From Jaminaea rosea (taxonomy: Eukaryota; Basidiomycota; Exobasidiomycetes; Microstromatales): a stretch of DNA of 64,000 nucleotides. Below the pieces are notes generated by a model. That model did no database searches, had not been told where the DNA came from, and saw only the letters and a program-made list of their open reading frames with translations. This document shows, piece by piece, positions 21,959-33,150 of the stretch (positions within the stretch are counted from its first letter, which is position 1; each line of letters opens with the position of its first letter). The stretch is from NCBI RefSeq assembly GCF_003144245.1, contig NW_020289975.1, positions 248,001 through 312,000 on the forward strand, in the 5' to 3' direction. A program made the position numbers and the translations under genes.

Positions 21959-22466
21959 CTGGCCATGACAAGCATCAAGATCGCACACAAAGCGTCAGCT
22001 CAGCCGCGGCCACTTGCATCTGAATCCCTTCATTCTAATATCAATGACTACGTTGGGGCGCAGAAGTGCAGGGTAGGCGATCGTAGGCGATTGGGCTATC
22101 CGTGGGAAGTGCCTTGGGCAAGAACCAGACGGTCATCAGAATCGAGATTGAGACGGACAAAGCGCATGGGGTACGAATGGGGAGAAAGAGAGGCAGCGCA
22201 GGTGGCTGCGACGGCGAGAGAAAGCCTGTGCAGCGGCATGACATCGAAAAGGTACGACCAATACTCAAGCGCACTCAAGCGGGCTGTTAAGTTGTCGCAA
22301 AGGCGCAGTGGGACGCAGCTGCAGCCCAAAACCGTGCATTCGTGCATTGAACAGATTGTGCGAGCGTCATGTGTAGGGTGGCAGCTCTTTGATGTCTATG
22401 ATGAAAAGGTACTCTACTATAGTAGCGAAGACTACTCATCCCTCCCCCAGTATCCAGCCCTCTCGC
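21959..22466. other. intergenic behind orphan exon
   Basis: Expected place for exons 1-3 of the orphan third copy. I see no conserved HFTC, CTADS or NPANCY segments here. Confidence 0.4.
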
Positions 22467-23192
22467 TCACTTCTTGAACCAAACATCGACCTGCTTGGGC
22501 ACAGTAGTTGCATTGAAGATTCGGGGCCACTGGCCTGCGCGCGAATGCACAAGACGCAAGAGAGAACGCCACGGTAGGCGTGATCAGCCTGGCAACTCGC
22601 GTGCCAACAAGGTCCTTTCGCCATGCTCACAATCATCCTTGTGACCCATAGCGTAGCAATTCGCGGGGTTCTGGGCGTCGAGGCAGAGAGCAAAGAAGGC
22701 ACAGTCCTGGGGGCAGTGCCCCATGGGATCGGTGAGCCATCCGCCCATGCCGCAGGGCGTGGCTGTCGAAGCGCACTCGTAGGCATCGGTCAGTGTCCGG
22801 CTTTCAAGCACAGCTGTGGCGTCAGCACACACCGAACTCGAGCGTGTTGGGCGCCACCACGTTATAATCAGCCACGGTAACCTTCTGCATAACAGATCCT
22901 GGCTTGGTACACTGGTAGGCCCGCGTCCCTTTGCCCTCGTCCAGCATCTTGCTGTCGGCTGTGCAGTACTGTTCGCGCAATGAGGTCCAGGACCGATCAG
23001 CGACACTGATCGGTTTCTGCTTGGGCAAGAGGTAGAAGCTTGGTCAGAAGCATTCTGGTCACTGACGTGCTCGAACCCGTATTCCTTGGGCGAGCCTTTG
23101 TCGGGCTGCCAGCTGCAGGTGAAGTGAGCACCCTCGATGAGGGAGGCAAGGCTGAGCGTCAGGGAGAGGAGGGCGAGAAGAGAATGGAACAT
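22467..23192 (-). CDS. secreted cysteine-rich protein, HFTC family, copy A
   Basis: Function unknown. Exons 23067-23192, 22833-22968, 22631-22762 and 22467-22534 give 153 residues. A signal peptide (MFHSLLALLSLTLSLASLIE) is followed by GAHFTCSWQPDKGSPKEYGF. Exon 2 begins YCTADSKML and ends VVAPNTLEF; exon 3 has TPCGMGGWLTDPMGHC and LCLDAQNPANCY; exon 4 has FNATTVPKQVDVWFKK. Nine Cys are present in the mature part. Intron boundaries were fixed by matching copy B: exon 2 is 136 bases and exon 4 is 68 bases in both. If the last intron (GTGAGC donor at 22630) is retained, the protein would stop at 22584 instead. It is next to copy B in the same orientation, which suggests tandem duplication. Confidence 0.75.
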
Positions 23193-23801
23193 GGTGGTCA
23201 AGGCTGCCAGGTTGAGGATGAAGGGAGAGACGGAGAGGGGAAGCGGCACCGTTTCTTTATGACCTTCGCTGGTCGCCATAGCCAGCCTCTCACAAGCAGA
23301 AGGCACGAGCCCAATCACGCAAGAGCAGGCCGATGAGGCTCGCCGACCGACGATGGAGCAGATACCGAAGCTGCACCCTGGAGACCGACCGCAGAAGGGT
23401 GCTGCTCGCAAGCAATGGGCCAGGAGCCCGGTACGCATTGACCTTCAGTGCGGATGAAGCTTGCGGGAAGTGGATCCCGGCCAGGCGCGGCCGCCGCAGT
23501 ACCGCACTCACTTTCGCGTTCCGCTGAATCCTCCGGCGGATCGACTCTTTCAAAGTGCTTGCCGCCTGCAAAGAAGGGCAATCTAACAGGGTCGGATTGT
23601 CACTCGCGGCAGTGCTTTCACATCCTACGTGCTCGTTGCAAGACTCCGCATGCAAAGCTGCTCACGGCCACCTTGTTGATTTCGTCGGATCAGGTGAGCG
23701 GTCAAGGTTGGTAGACGTCTATGATTGATGGTCTAGTATAGCATGAACAGCTGTTGCCTGGCAATCTGAATCTGCTCACCTTCTCGCCCGATATCGCCTC
23801 C
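23193..23801. other. intergenic between HFTC copies
   Basis: Promoter side of copy A. Short frames on both strands without family motifs. Confidence 0.4.
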
Positions 23802-24536
23802 TCACAACCTATACCAGATATCGACTCTCTTGGGCACCGTGCTGGTATTGAACGTGCCAGGCCACTGGCCTGAAGACGTAACACAAAGTCGCCAAGCAGA
23901 GAAAGATGGCATGGTCAGATCTTCGCATCGCTCGCCTCGCATTGCTTCAGAGCGACTGACAATCGTCTTAGCGAAATATTGTGTAACAGTTTGCTGGATT
24001 GTCCGGGTCGAGACAGATAGCGGCGAAGTGGTGGTGATCGGTGCAATAACCTCTCATATCCACGAGCCAGCCTCCGTGACCGCATGCCGTCACTGATAGC
24101 TCGGAGCGAATGCACTTCGTCAGCGTGACGCAGTCAAAGAGATGCTCGGGGAGGAGAAAGAGACTAGGCATGAGCACGAACCAAATTCGAGCGTATTTGG
24201 CGCCAACACCCCATAATCAGCCACCTTCACCGACTGCGCTGCCGCGCCAGGGCCGACGCAGTTGTATTGCACCATGTTCTCATTTGAATCAAGGACTTGA
24301 CTGTCTGCCGTGCAGAACTGACGTCCTCTCAAAGCAGAGGTCAGCAGGCACGACCGTCTCTTGGGAAGCCGGACGAGGGGAAAAGTGCTGTAGATGGCAC
24401 CACTGAGACTTACATGCTCAAAGCCGTAGTCCTTTGGCGAGCCAGACGTAGGCTGCCAATTACAGGTGAAGTGGTCGGCCTTGACGAACGAGGCGATATC
24501 AATGGCGACACAGAGAGAAAGGAGGCGATGCAGCAT
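23802..24536 (-). CDS. secreted cysteine-rich protein, HFTC family, copy B (3' end uncertain)
   Basis: Function unknown. Exons 24414-24536, 24182-24317, then exon 3 from 24092 and a conserved exon 4 at 23802-23869. Signal peptide MLHRLLSLCVAIDIASFVKA, then DHFTCNWQPTSGSPKDYGFE. Exon 2: FCTADSQVLD to VLAPNTLEF. Exon 3: VTACGHGGWLVDMRGYC and ICLDPDNPANCY. Reading on from NPANCY in frame meets a TAA (stop at 23968) where copy A has a Lys codon. Exon 4 nevertheless keeps an intact frame (FNTSTVPKRVDIWYRL). A weak donor (GTTACA at 23987) upstream of the stop would splice in frame to exon 4 and give 143 residues. So it is either a truncated protein of about 127 residues or an intact protein with a shifted splice donor. 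Confidence 0.65.
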
Positions 24537-25477
24537 GGTGTGATCTGGGACGGACTTGCTCGGTTGAAGCCAAAGGAGCAGAGGTTGACAAGCTCAGCAA
24601 CAGTACCTCACTGCTCCTCTCACGTCCTACCCTTATCGTCGGTCTCTTGCTGAGGGAGCACCTAAGCTCGAGCGCGCACGCAATGGCAGAGGGGTGAGGA
24701 TAACCAAGCATCGAGCAGATGCGACAAATTTTTGTTTATCAGACTGGCTGGCCGGCCGTGAGTTGCTGCTGCTCGCAAGCTCTGGGTTGCGGGGCTTGTA
24801 TCTGTCATTTCGACGACCTCGCAATGTGCGCTGCTTGGCGTGTTCAACTGGAGAGAGCGGCCGCAGCCTTGGCTTCAGTGTTCCCAATATTTCCGGCCGG
24901 CAGGCCCTCGTCTGAAGTGTTGTCACCCTAAGCTTGGCAGAGCGATCGGCGCAGAAGAAGAATCGTCCATTGCGAAGCTCAATAGGTTCCAAGGACCCCA
25001 GACAGTGCCGAGTGAAGGGATGGGCTGTACCACACGGCGTGGGCAATATCGATGGTCGAGAAAAGACTGCACTAGCGCACTCGAACCTCCTCAACGCGGT
25101 CCGCCGGCGCCGTTGCCGTTCGCCATCCGTGCCACCACCTTCAACCCCGCACTCGGCTAGCCGTCGTCCTGCACAACCATGCGGGGAAGGCGGTACGGTA
25201 CGGCGAAGATCATGATTCAGAGCCGCTGCAATTACGGCTCTCGCCCCTCTGTGTACCATCCTTCACATCGTCGAGACTCGGCTACTGCGCTAGGGAAGCT
25301 CGTTCGCACCTATCCGAGCCGTCAATCCATCTTCTGTTTGCGCGGCTAGCGCTTTCGCATCGTGTGACAACCGCGATGATGACGGATGGCCTCTTGAGCT
25401 CAGAGAAGCCTTTAAATGGCGAATCCGATCTGGCTGGATACATCCATTACTCATCCGCATCCGCATCATTCAACAAG
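24537..25477. other. intergenic, divergent promoters
   Basis: About 0.9 kb between HFTC copy B and 4C-SSP member 3, which point away from each other. A 208-codon minus-strand open frame at 24633-25259 is Arg-rich and shows no domain. No other feature apart from the TATA-like box listed. Confidence 0.4.
25411..25417 (+). promoter_or_regulatory. TATA-like box of 4C-SSP member 3
   Basis: TTTAAAT about 60 bases upstream of the ATG at 25478. Fits a TATA element by position only. Confidence 0.3.
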
Positions 25478-25936
25478 ATGCTTCTCAGTCGAGCCTCGCT
25501 GCTGAGCCTTTTCCTACTACTTACTGGCGCTCGCGCCAACCCAGTCAGCATCGGCGAGTGGATCAGCTGTCTCTTTGGACCTACTCGTACCATCACGTAA
25601 GTCTCCTCCCGGCGCCCTGGTGCGTTGTGTCGATATCGTCTCTCATCGACGCCCCCCTCGCATCACAGGTACGACCAAAATATCTTCGTGCACACCTACT
25701 TCCCCCTCTCGAAGGACACCGGCGATTCTGTCGTCCGCATGATCTGCAGCGAGGGACCCTACGAGGACAAGATCATGCCGTCTTTTGTTGGCAGGGTGGA
25801 GGTCGAATGCGCCGCAGGGAGTGGTCTCGTCGAATTTGACTTCAGCAACGGGAAACGATCCGCCACGCCGGAGCTGCACGCCCGGGGAAAGTTCGTGGGC
25901 AACGGGGGAAATGACTATCATATCTCTTGTGTTTGA
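25478..25936 (+). CDS. small secreted four-cysteine protein (4C-SSP member 3)
   Basis: Function unknown; the most diverged member. Exons 25478-25596 and 25669-25936 give 128 residues. Signal peptide MLLSRASLLSLFLLLTGARA, then NPVSIGEWISCLFGPTRTIT. There is no KR before the first Cys. The single intron is in phase 2 at the same place as intron 1 of the other members. Later Cys are in MICSEG, VECAAGSG and HISCV, keeping the four-Cys spacing. The block GSGLVEFDF matches GKG-G-IDF. Intron 2 of the family is missing here, so exon 2 runs through. An upstream in-frame ATG at about 25377 would add a non-signal leader and is less likely. Confidence 0.7.
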
Positions 25937-26453
25937 GATGGCCGGGGGAGGGAGGAAGGGGATGCCAAGGCGTAGAAGCGGAATGACAGCCGTATAGTGG
26001 CTTGCAAGGAAACGCCGAGGACGTGGAGGCAGGGCAGGATGGTAAGGTTCTCGCCACGGACAGAAAACGGTTTGGGAAGCCGCAGTACAGAACGCAGCCC
26101 CGAGCGCAGCTTGTTGGGCGCGTGAATGCCATCTTGCCGGCTTCGCAGCAGCAGCTCAGACAAGGCGAGGACGAAGAGCCGTACGTGAGGCGCCTACAAG
26201 GGTTGCGGGTCCGTTTGCGTCCACTTTGGCAGGTTACCGCCAATGAGGATCATCTTCGGTCCTTCAGGCACCTCACTCTTCGGTCTGCGATCCGGACGCT
26301 GCAGCGCAATTCTGGGCGACGAGGAAGAATAGGAACGCTTCTACTTCAGAATCGGTGGACCGAAGCAGGACGCAAGAAGGTCCATAAGACCGGTGGTCGA
26401 GCCGCACTGTTGAGTCTTCCACAACCGCCTGCAAGCCTACGCTAGACTCCAAC
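25937..26453. other. intergenic between 4C-SSP members 3 and 4
   Basis: About 0.5 kb. A plus-strand frame at 26002-26445 begins without a good start and shows no signal peptide or motif. I see nothing else. Confidence 0.4.
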
Positions 26454-27027
26454 ATGCCCCCTGTCAAGATGCTCTCCTTCAGGCTCTACCTCTTCTTCAT
26501 GCTGGCTTTCCTGAGTATCACTACCTTAGGCAGCTTCGACCTTGTCAAGCGACACTGCGGCACCTGTTACCATGACATCCTGTGAACTTCCCTTGTGTCG
26601 TTTTCGAAGAATTCGCTCAGCTCAGCTCACATCTCACCGCGTTATCTCCATCCACTCATGCAGCGTCGTCGGCCCTGTCAAGGAATGGCACGTCGATCCT
26701 CAACCCGGGCACTACGGATACGAGGGCGCCATATGCACGGGAAATGGGTACGGTTTCGGTCCCTGCAAGTTTAGGGTCCAAGGCGACTTCATTGCCCGAA
26801 TCAACGTGCAGTGCACGAATGGAAAAGGTGGGCTGATCGACCTTGACTTCAAGAAGCAGGGATGCTCCGATGCGAGGCCGCAGGGGAAGATCAAGGGTCG
26901 ATTCGATGGGCCGGTGAGTAGCGTGCCGCATGCTACCGCGTGAATACCCTTTGCTGACACGAGTTCCGGCTCCTCTCGTGCGCAGGTCGACAAGAAGAAT
27001 GTTGGGTACATTGTTGAGTGCTGGTAG
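26454..27027 (+). CDS. small secreted four-cysteine protein (4C-SSP member 4)
   Basis: Function unknown. Exons 26454-26581, 26664-26913 and 26986-27027 give 139 residues. A signal peptide lies near residues 6-27 (MLSFRLYLFFMLAFLSITTL), followed by SFDLVKRHCGTCYHDI, so KR stands directly before the first Cys. Exon 2 has GPVKEWHV, AICTGN, then CKFRVQGDFIARINVQCTNG and GGLIDLDF, with intron 2 absent as in member 3. It carries extra Cys (CGTC, GPCK, GCSD) beyond the four shared ones. A phase-0 intron sits just before NVGYIVEC, the same position and phase as the third intron of member 2 on the other strand of the window. Confidence 0.7.
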
Positions 27028-27222
27028 CTCGTTGTAGAGTGCTATGCCATCTTTACCGCCTTGCCTGGACTTTGCCTACTTGAAATTCACCAGTTACGAA
27101 TGTCCGTTGTTTTTCGGACGACCAACGATGCTTGCATGGACAGTGCATTGCTACCTTCCCGCATATGCAACATCAACCTCGTCACATACCCTTCATCTCG
27201 TCCTCTCACATAATCTGCCCTA

Positions 27223-28044
27223 CTACCTCGCAGCATTACCCGCTTGCGACCCTGGTACTTCTTCTCCTCCGGCAGCCAGCGCCTCTGCGTCCTGCTTGAG
27301 CCCGTGAGCGGCCTTTCGTCTGTAGACACTGCAGTCTCGCAGCCATCTTCGGTAGTCGCTGATGCTGTAGATCTTTTCGGCGTAGAAGTCTGGTACGGGG
27401 TTCTGCACTGATTGGCGGCTGAGGAAGAGTCAGGAGGAGGAGGCAAAAAGGTACGATGGGTGAAGAGCCTGTCAGTAATCTTGACGGATCTCTGGATCTC
27501 TGACACCTGGCTACCTTCGCCGCCCTCGCGAGCCCCGCCACTCTGCCGCCGCTACTCACCTCGGGTCCACGCGATTACGCTTGACATGCTCGTAGAACTC
27601 AGCATCCCTCTGCTGCATAGCCTTGAGCTGATTGCGATGCGACAAGCTCCACACACCGCTACCGATGAGGGGTCCCACGAGATATCCCGCGAAGGCCGAG
27701 GCCATGGTGGCTCCTACGGCCAGGATGGCCGGGTCGACGCCGAAGACGGGCTGGAGCGGATTGATCTCCGAGGTCAAGAAGAAGGAGCCGGACGCAGTGA
27801 GAGAGAGGAGAATGGTGGGGTACTGCGTAAAGAGGCCGAACCTTGCGCGCTTCTTGCGCAGGGCAAAGTAGTCGGACCATCGAAGGCGTTGGGCTTCAGC
27901 CGAGGGCGAAGGAGAGGACGAGGACGCCGCTGCTGGAGAATTTGAGGTGGCATATGTGCGCAAGGAAGGGACCAGCATAGACGGAGCAGCAAGACGCCTC
28001 GCTGTTGTGGTTGCGAGAAGTCTTGATGAGCTAGCGATGGCCAT
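27223..28044 (-). CDS. PAM17: Pam17, presequence translocase-associated motor subunit
   Basis: Inner mitochondrial membrane protein of the TIM23 import motor; it helps assemble the Pam16/Pam18 module. Exons 27560-28044 and 27223-27418. N terminus is a presequence ([20 protein letters not shown], Ser/Arg-rich, no acidic residue). The family core follows: [18 protein letters not shown], then two membrane segments around [14 protein letters not shown] and [20 protein letters not shown]. The end of exon 1 reads [12 protein letters not shown] and joins through phase 2 to [17 protein letters not shown], which is the diagnostic Pam17 stretch. [12 protein letters not shown] then matches the family end. 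A 20-residue Ala/Gly tail is extra. The splice acceptor was chosen because it is the only one that restores this stretch. Confidence 0.93.
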
Positions 28045-28622
28045 CTTGATCGTGGTAGAGTGATGGAGGTGAGATGTCAAGCTGAGAAGGCGGCTTCGCG
28101 CAGGGATCACCTTGAATTCATTGCCGCCTCCGCCCGCCGACCACCGTGGAGCAAGTAAGGCCTCGGACGGAACGGGGGATGCCCTGCCGTCGTCAGCTCG
28201 GGCCCCGCTGCTCAGCCAGCCCGCGCCGTCACTTGGCTGGCGCAGGATCGAGCGAGCGAGCGAGTGACGACGACGAGCAGCGACGACCGACTGACTCTGT
28301 CTTGGCCTTTTCCATCTTGATCCCCAACCACCACGACCATCCTCGCAACCTCATCTCAGAGCGCCCGCACCACGAACTTCAGCGCACAGCGTCTGTCGAC
28401 AACAACAGCAGCACCACCGATACTACTTGTGCGCCGCCTCTCTGCCTACTACCGCCCATCAGCAACAGCATCAACACCAGCGTCACCAGCTAGCCAGCCA
28501 GCCTCCTCGCTGCTACAAGTCGACATCTTTTGCTCTTGTCGACTCGAACTTGCTCCCGTACAGTCACTGGCCTAGCCTTGCCCACTTCCCTCCCATCCTC
28601 CTATCTCCACACTCTCGTCGCC
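28045..28622. other. divergent promoter region of PAM17 and DHH1
   Basis: About 580 bases between two genes that point apart. It contains four GAGC units near 28252 and a pyrimidine-rich leader before the DHH1 ATG, both expected for a 5' UTR. Confidence 0.5.
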
Positions 28623-30107
28623 ATGTCATCCTCAGGCCCTGCGCAAGGCCAAAGCGAGGCGCAATGGAGGGCCGAGATCATGAAGAATGTCAAGCGAGAC
28701 GAGCGACCGCAGACGGACGACGTCCTCAAGACAAAAGGTAACGACTTCGAAGATTTCTACCTCAAGCGCGAACTTCTCATGGGCATCTTCGAAGCTGGGT
28801 TCGAGAAGCCCTCGCCCATCCAAGAAGAAGCCATCCCCATTGCCCTCACCGGTCGAGACATCCTTGCACGAGCAAAGAACGGCACAGGAAAGACGGCAGC
28901 ATATGTCATCCCATCTCTCGAGCGACTCAACACCAAGAAGAACAAGATCCAAGCTGTTCTCCTCGTTCCCACTCGTGAGCTCGCTCTGCAGACTTCACAA
29001 GTGGCCAAGACATTAGGCAAGCACTTGGGCGTGGAGATCATGGTCACGACGGGGGGTACGACGCTCAAGGATGATATCCTCAGACTGAGCCAGACGGTTC
29101 ACATCCTCGTTGGCACACCCGGCAGAATTCTCGACTTGGCGGGCAAGGGTGTTGCCGACCTGAGTCAGTGCACCAATTTCGTCATGGACGAAGCCGACAA
29201 GCTCCTCTCCCCCGAGTTCACCCCTGTCATGGAGCAGCTGCTTAGCTTCCTCCCCAAGGAGAGGCAAGTCATGCTCTTCAGCGCCACCTTTCCTCTTATC
29301 GTCAAAGACTTCAAAGACAAACACATGGTCAAGCCCTACGAAATCAACCTGATGGACGAGCTTACCCTGCGCGGTGTCACGCAATACTATGCATTCGTCG
29401 AAGAGAGACAAAAAGTGCACTGCCTCAACACGCTCTTCTCGCGCTTGCAGATCAACCAATCTATCATCTTCTGTAACTCGACAAATCGCGTCGAGCTCCT
29501 CGCAAAGAAGATCACGGAGTTGGGCTACTCTTGCTTCTACTCGCATGCAAAGATGCTTCAAGCACACCGCAATCGCGTCTTCCACGACTTCCGCAACGGG
29601 GCGTGCCGCAATTTGGTCTGCTCTGACTTGCTCACTAGAGGTATCGACATCCAGGCCGTCAACGTAGTCATCAACTTCGACTTCCCAAAGAATGCAGAGA
29701 CGTACCTGCACCGTATTGGTCGTTCAGGTCGATTCGGTCACTTGGGTCTCGCGATCAACCTCATCACGTACGAGGATCGATTCCATCTGTTCAACATTGA
29801 GAGGGAGCTGGGCTGCGATATCGGCCCCATCCCGTCGACAGTTGACAAGAGGCTGTACGTTGCGCCGTCACTCATGGGTGACCAGTCGCAGCCGCAGCAG
29901 CAGAAGGGTAATGGCGCTGGTGCAGGGCCGGCCAATGGACACCAGGCGGGTATGCCCATGGTGCCGCCGACTCAAGCTGTAATGCACGCCAGCGCTATCC
30001 CGCAGAATGAGAACTTCACCCAGAGCGTACCTCACCGTGGTGGGCGACGACCGCAGCAGGGGCCGCAAGGAGGTCAAGCAGGGTCGCCGGCCGCTGCTCG
30101 CTCGTAG
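28623..30107 (+). CDS. DHH1: DEAD-box RNA helicase Dhh1 (DDX6 family)
   Basis: ATP-dependent RNA helicase that represses translation and promotes decapping in P-bodies. Single exon, 494 residues. Helicase motifs in order: Q-motif region [17 protein letters not shown], motif I AKNGTGKT, Ia [10 protein letters not shown], Ib TPGR, II DEAD, III SAT, then in the second RecA domain [22 protein letters not shown] and [10 protein letters not shown]. The N-terminal stretch [20 protein letters not shown] with [17 protein letters not shown] is characteristic of Dhh1/DDX6 rather than eIF4A. The C terminus has a Gln/Gly/Pro-rich tail. The ATG at 28623 is followed directly by conserved sequence; the open frame continues upstream only through pyrimidine-rich leader. 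Confidence 0.96.
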   Translation: MSSSGPAQGQSEAQWRAEIMKNVKRDERPQTDDVLKTKGNDFEDFYLKRELLMGIFEAGFEKPSPIQEEAIPIALTGRDILARAKNGTGKTAAYVIPSLERLNTKKNKIQAVLLVPTRELALQTSQVAKTLGKHLGVEIMVTTGGTTLKDDILRLSQTVHILVGTPGRILDLAGKGVADLSQCTNFVMDEADKLLSPEFTPVMEQLLSFLPKERQVMLFSATFPLIVKDFKDKHMVKPYEINLMDELTLRGVTQYYAFVEERQKVHCLNTLFSRLQINQSIIFCNSTNRVELLAKKITELGYSCFYSHAKMLQAHRNRVFHDFRNGACRNLVCSDLLTRGIDIQAVNVVINFDFPKNAETYLHRIGRSGRFGHLGLAINLITYEDRFHLFNIERELGCDIGPIPSTVDKRLYVAPSLMGDQSQPQQQKGNGAGAGPANGHQAGMPMVPPTQAVMHASAIPQNENFTQSVPHRGGRRPQQGPQGGQAGSPAAARS

Positions 30108-31747
30108 AGAGCTCGACACGACAACACGGCTTCTTCACTCAGGCTCGCTCTCTGCAACGACTCGAACCCACTACCACGCCGTGAGCTCAAGCTAAGCCAA
30201 TCGTCTCCTGTGTTTCTGCTCCGTCAAGTTCTCATCCTCGCGCTTCGTTCGACTCTGCCAACCTCATCAGAGTATCGAGCGAGAGACAATCAGGGGGCGC
30301 CAATGTAAAGCCCCTGTCCCTCGCCATGCTCCCCAACACTTCAATCACCACGACCGCCTTTGTCGCGGCTATCAGCACTCAACTCAACAGTCGCCGCTTT
30401 CAACTCAGCTTCATCATGCGGTACTCTACTCGCCCTACGCTCCTTCCACCATGCGACCACGCGAAACCATCATTGGCAGATGGGCGAGAACGACACTCTA
30501 TCGCCATGGCTCTCTCGCCCAATACGCCACCCGCCCCTACCTTCTCCCGATGCGTCACCGCTCGCCCCGCCTCAACCTCTCCTCGGCCCACCCACGACCT
30601 TCCTGCGAAGGCGCTGTTCCAGCTTGCGCCCAGCAGACCCGCGCATCACAACGCTGAGCTGGCACCGCCACCAGGCCAATCACACTCTGGTCCTTACTTT
30701 CACACCCCTTCGAACGTCTCCTTATTGCCTTGCAGGCAAAGCCTTCCGAAAGACTCGCTCCTGCGAGTTCTCCTACCGCACCCTCCGAAGCTAGATCCAT
30801 CAACTGATCTGGCATCGCTCCCTCCAGCCCATCCTCCCTCCCGCACCCGAGCATTCAACTGCTTTTGCTCTTCACCCTGACCCCTACCCCTTCCCAACCT
30901 CCCCATACTCACCCCCCTCTCGTCGGCATCGAGAGCAAGCCGAGTCGTTCCTTGCGGCGTCTTCGTTGCATCACCAATTCCCCTCGAAAAGCCACCTATT
31001 CCACCCTCCGCGTTTGACTCCTCGGCGAACGATGACTACACGACGACGACGACTTCTACTTCGCAGCCTTCTCACACTTGCTACCTGTACTATAGCTCCC
31101 TCATCCCGATCTTGACTTCTCTCAAGTCGTCGTCGCCGTTGTTCATTGCTTTAGCTGGTGGGAGCGCCTGGCCTGACAGGCAGGAGCGAGTGGGGAAAGG
31201 GGCGACAGAGAGCCAGCGTCGTGTTGCAATGTGATCCCGGCCACAAGGCTGAAACTTGATGCCATCATTTGGGCTTGACGGCTGGCGAGTGAAGGCAAAG
31301 CCACAACATTCTTTGCAAAGCGAGTGGATCATGGAGAAAGCGTGGTAAAGCTCACCGGACCCAGAACACGGCCTCGTGTGCAACCTTGTTCCTTGGCGAG
31401 GCGGCCGGGGAAAAAAGCGAAGTAGAGCCCCACGTTGCCTTTGATCGACGTGCATATCGAGGACAAGAAAGCAAGCAAGTCGACGAAAGAGGGCAGCAAG
31501 AGCCAAGGCGATCAAGACGACACGGGATGTGCAAGCTCTCGCTTTCTGAGCGGACATGATGCTGAAGCAAGCGATGAGACTGCCGGAGCTGGTGCCGCCG
31601 GCAGAAGGGAAGGGGCCCGATCACCCTTGTTGAAGCAGCGAGGAAGGGGTTGCGACAGGAGGCAAGACCCATCGCTCTTCTCTCTGCTCTTCTTGAATGT
31701 ACCATCATCTATCCTAAACGTTCTGGACACGCATTTCTGTGTATAGC
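30108..31747. other. 1.6 kb without a supported gene
   Basis: A 184-codon plus-strand frame (30326-30880) and a minus-strand frame (31090-31557) are open here. Both are Pro/Ser/Arg-rich without domains or splice logic. The region probably holds the DHH1 3' UTR and the promoter of the phosphatase gene. A (CGA) run is near 31039. Confidence 0.4.
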
Positions 31748-32424
31748 ATGGTTCGCTTCAACTGCCTTACGCTCTTCTCTCTCCTTGCAGCCACGACGGC
31801 TTTTGCGGTCAAGACGCCCGTGTACCTCATTCGCCATGGGGAGAAGCCCGATGATGGAGGTAGTGAGTTGACCTCCAGGACGATCGTTAACGAGCAGAGC
31901 AATCAACTGAAGTAAAGCTATGCACCACTAGACGGCCTCTCAGCTCAGGGCGAGGACAGAGCGCAGTGCCTTCGGAGTGTTTTCGGGGCCAGCTCAAAGT
32001 ACAACATCGGGCTCATCATGGCTCAAGACTACAAAGTGAGTTAGAGAGGCCGTCGCAGCCTCCCTGGCATGAAAATTCGATGCTCAACACTCGTCTCACC
32101 ACTCTCTCGCAGTCCAATGGGAAACGCCGCCGCCCCTACGATACAGTCACTCCCCTTGCGTCAGATCTTGGCCTCACAGTAGATCACCACTGCGACCGAG
32201 ACGATGCAGATTGCGTTCACGACACAATCAAGAGCTTCGGCGACAACGGCGGGCAGGGGAGCGTCTTGGTCTGCTGGGAGCACGACGCTCTCAGTGATAT
32301 CTCAAAGGCATTGGGAGACGAGTTTGACTACCCCGACGATGTTTACAATCTGATTTATGAGATCGTGGACAAGCAGTTGACGACAGATTCGCCGTATAGC
32401 GAGGAATGCCCCGGTTTAGACTAG
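31748..32424 (+). CDS. secreted histidine-phosphatase-superfamily protein
   Basis: Exons 31748-31862, 31932-32035 and 32113-32424 give 176 residues. Signal peptide MVRFNCLTLFSLLAATTAFA, then the catalytic motif YLIRHGEKP with the nucleophilic His. GNGLSAQGEDRAQCLRSVFG follows across the first intron and is the usual second element of this small subfamily. RRRPYDTVTPLASDLGL carries a further Arg. The second catalytic His is in VCWEHDALSDI. Spliced junctions are GG-N-GLS and DYK-SNGK. Substrate unknown; phytase or other phosphomonoesterase activity cannot be decided from the sequence, and the protein is shorter than phytases. The first donor choice (GTGAGT) was made because it restores GGNGLS. 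Confidence 0.85.
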
Positions 32425-33030
32425 AGTAGAGCGGGAAGGACGAGGCGCGTACGCCAGAATGGCTCTTCTGCGGATACGGAGCTTCACTGAAGCTAGATGC
32501 AATGGAAGCTACTGCAGTGTGCTGCGTACTAGTGAGCATCGAGCGTGATGTTGGCCTTGTCGTGATGCTGCATTCGAGACGATCATCCTTTGCTTGCTCG
32601 TGCTCGCAGACCGGGCCGTTGTCGCGAGCTCTATTTGCGGGCGTCATGTGCTGCTCCGCCGCTCCGCCCTGGACTGGGCGCGAGTGGGCGTCGTCGAAGC
32701 CGCCCTAGCTCTCGAGCCAGGCGTTGAGGGAGCAGGGCAATGAGTGGGCGCGAGGCCAGTGTTTCGCGACGCGGACGAGGGCGGACAGTGTGCGTGAGAG
32801 GAGACGAGAGAGAGAGGGACCTCGCAGCGAGAGATGGGCGTAGGACGAGGTGTTGCGTTGCTCTCGGGGACGGGTTGTGAATTCTCTCCCCCCGTATCTC
32901 ACCTCCCTTCATCAACGCAACTGCGACCAAGACATCGTCGTGATCGAGGACAGTGCGGTCTAGCGAGGCAGTTGGACCCCGTTCGCAACCAGGTCTCGCC
33001 ATCACCGCCGGCCGTAGCAGCCGCCTCAAA

Positions 33031-33041
33031 CCCCCCCCCCC
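33031..33041. repeat. C homopolymer, 11 bases
   Basis: Eleven consecutive C in the leader region of the kinesin gene. Confidence 0.75.
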
Positions 33042-33150
33042 GCGTTCCCCCAATTTCCAAGCTGCGCTTGGACCCCCTTGATCTCCCATCCCCACTTCAC
33101 CCTCACGTCGCCTCGCATCGCCTCGCAGCGACGTCTATCAGCGGTCTCAT

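Noticed and set aside
24633-25259. 208-codon minus-strand frame
   Set aside because: Arg-rich composition typical of chance frames in GC-rich DNA; no conserved motif or plausible partner exon.
26002-26445. 147-codon plus-strand frame between two secreted-protein genes
   Set aside because: Starts without an ATG in good context, lacks a signal peptide and shares no 4C-SSP motifs.
29013-29711. 232-codon minus-strand frame
   Set aside because: Lies wholly within DHH1 coding sequence on the opposite strand; codon-mirror effect.
30326-30880. 184-codon plus-strand frame downstream of DHH1
   Set aside because: Pro/Ser/Thr-rich without domain, signal peptide or splice partners; pyrimidine-rich non-coding DNA gives such frames easily.
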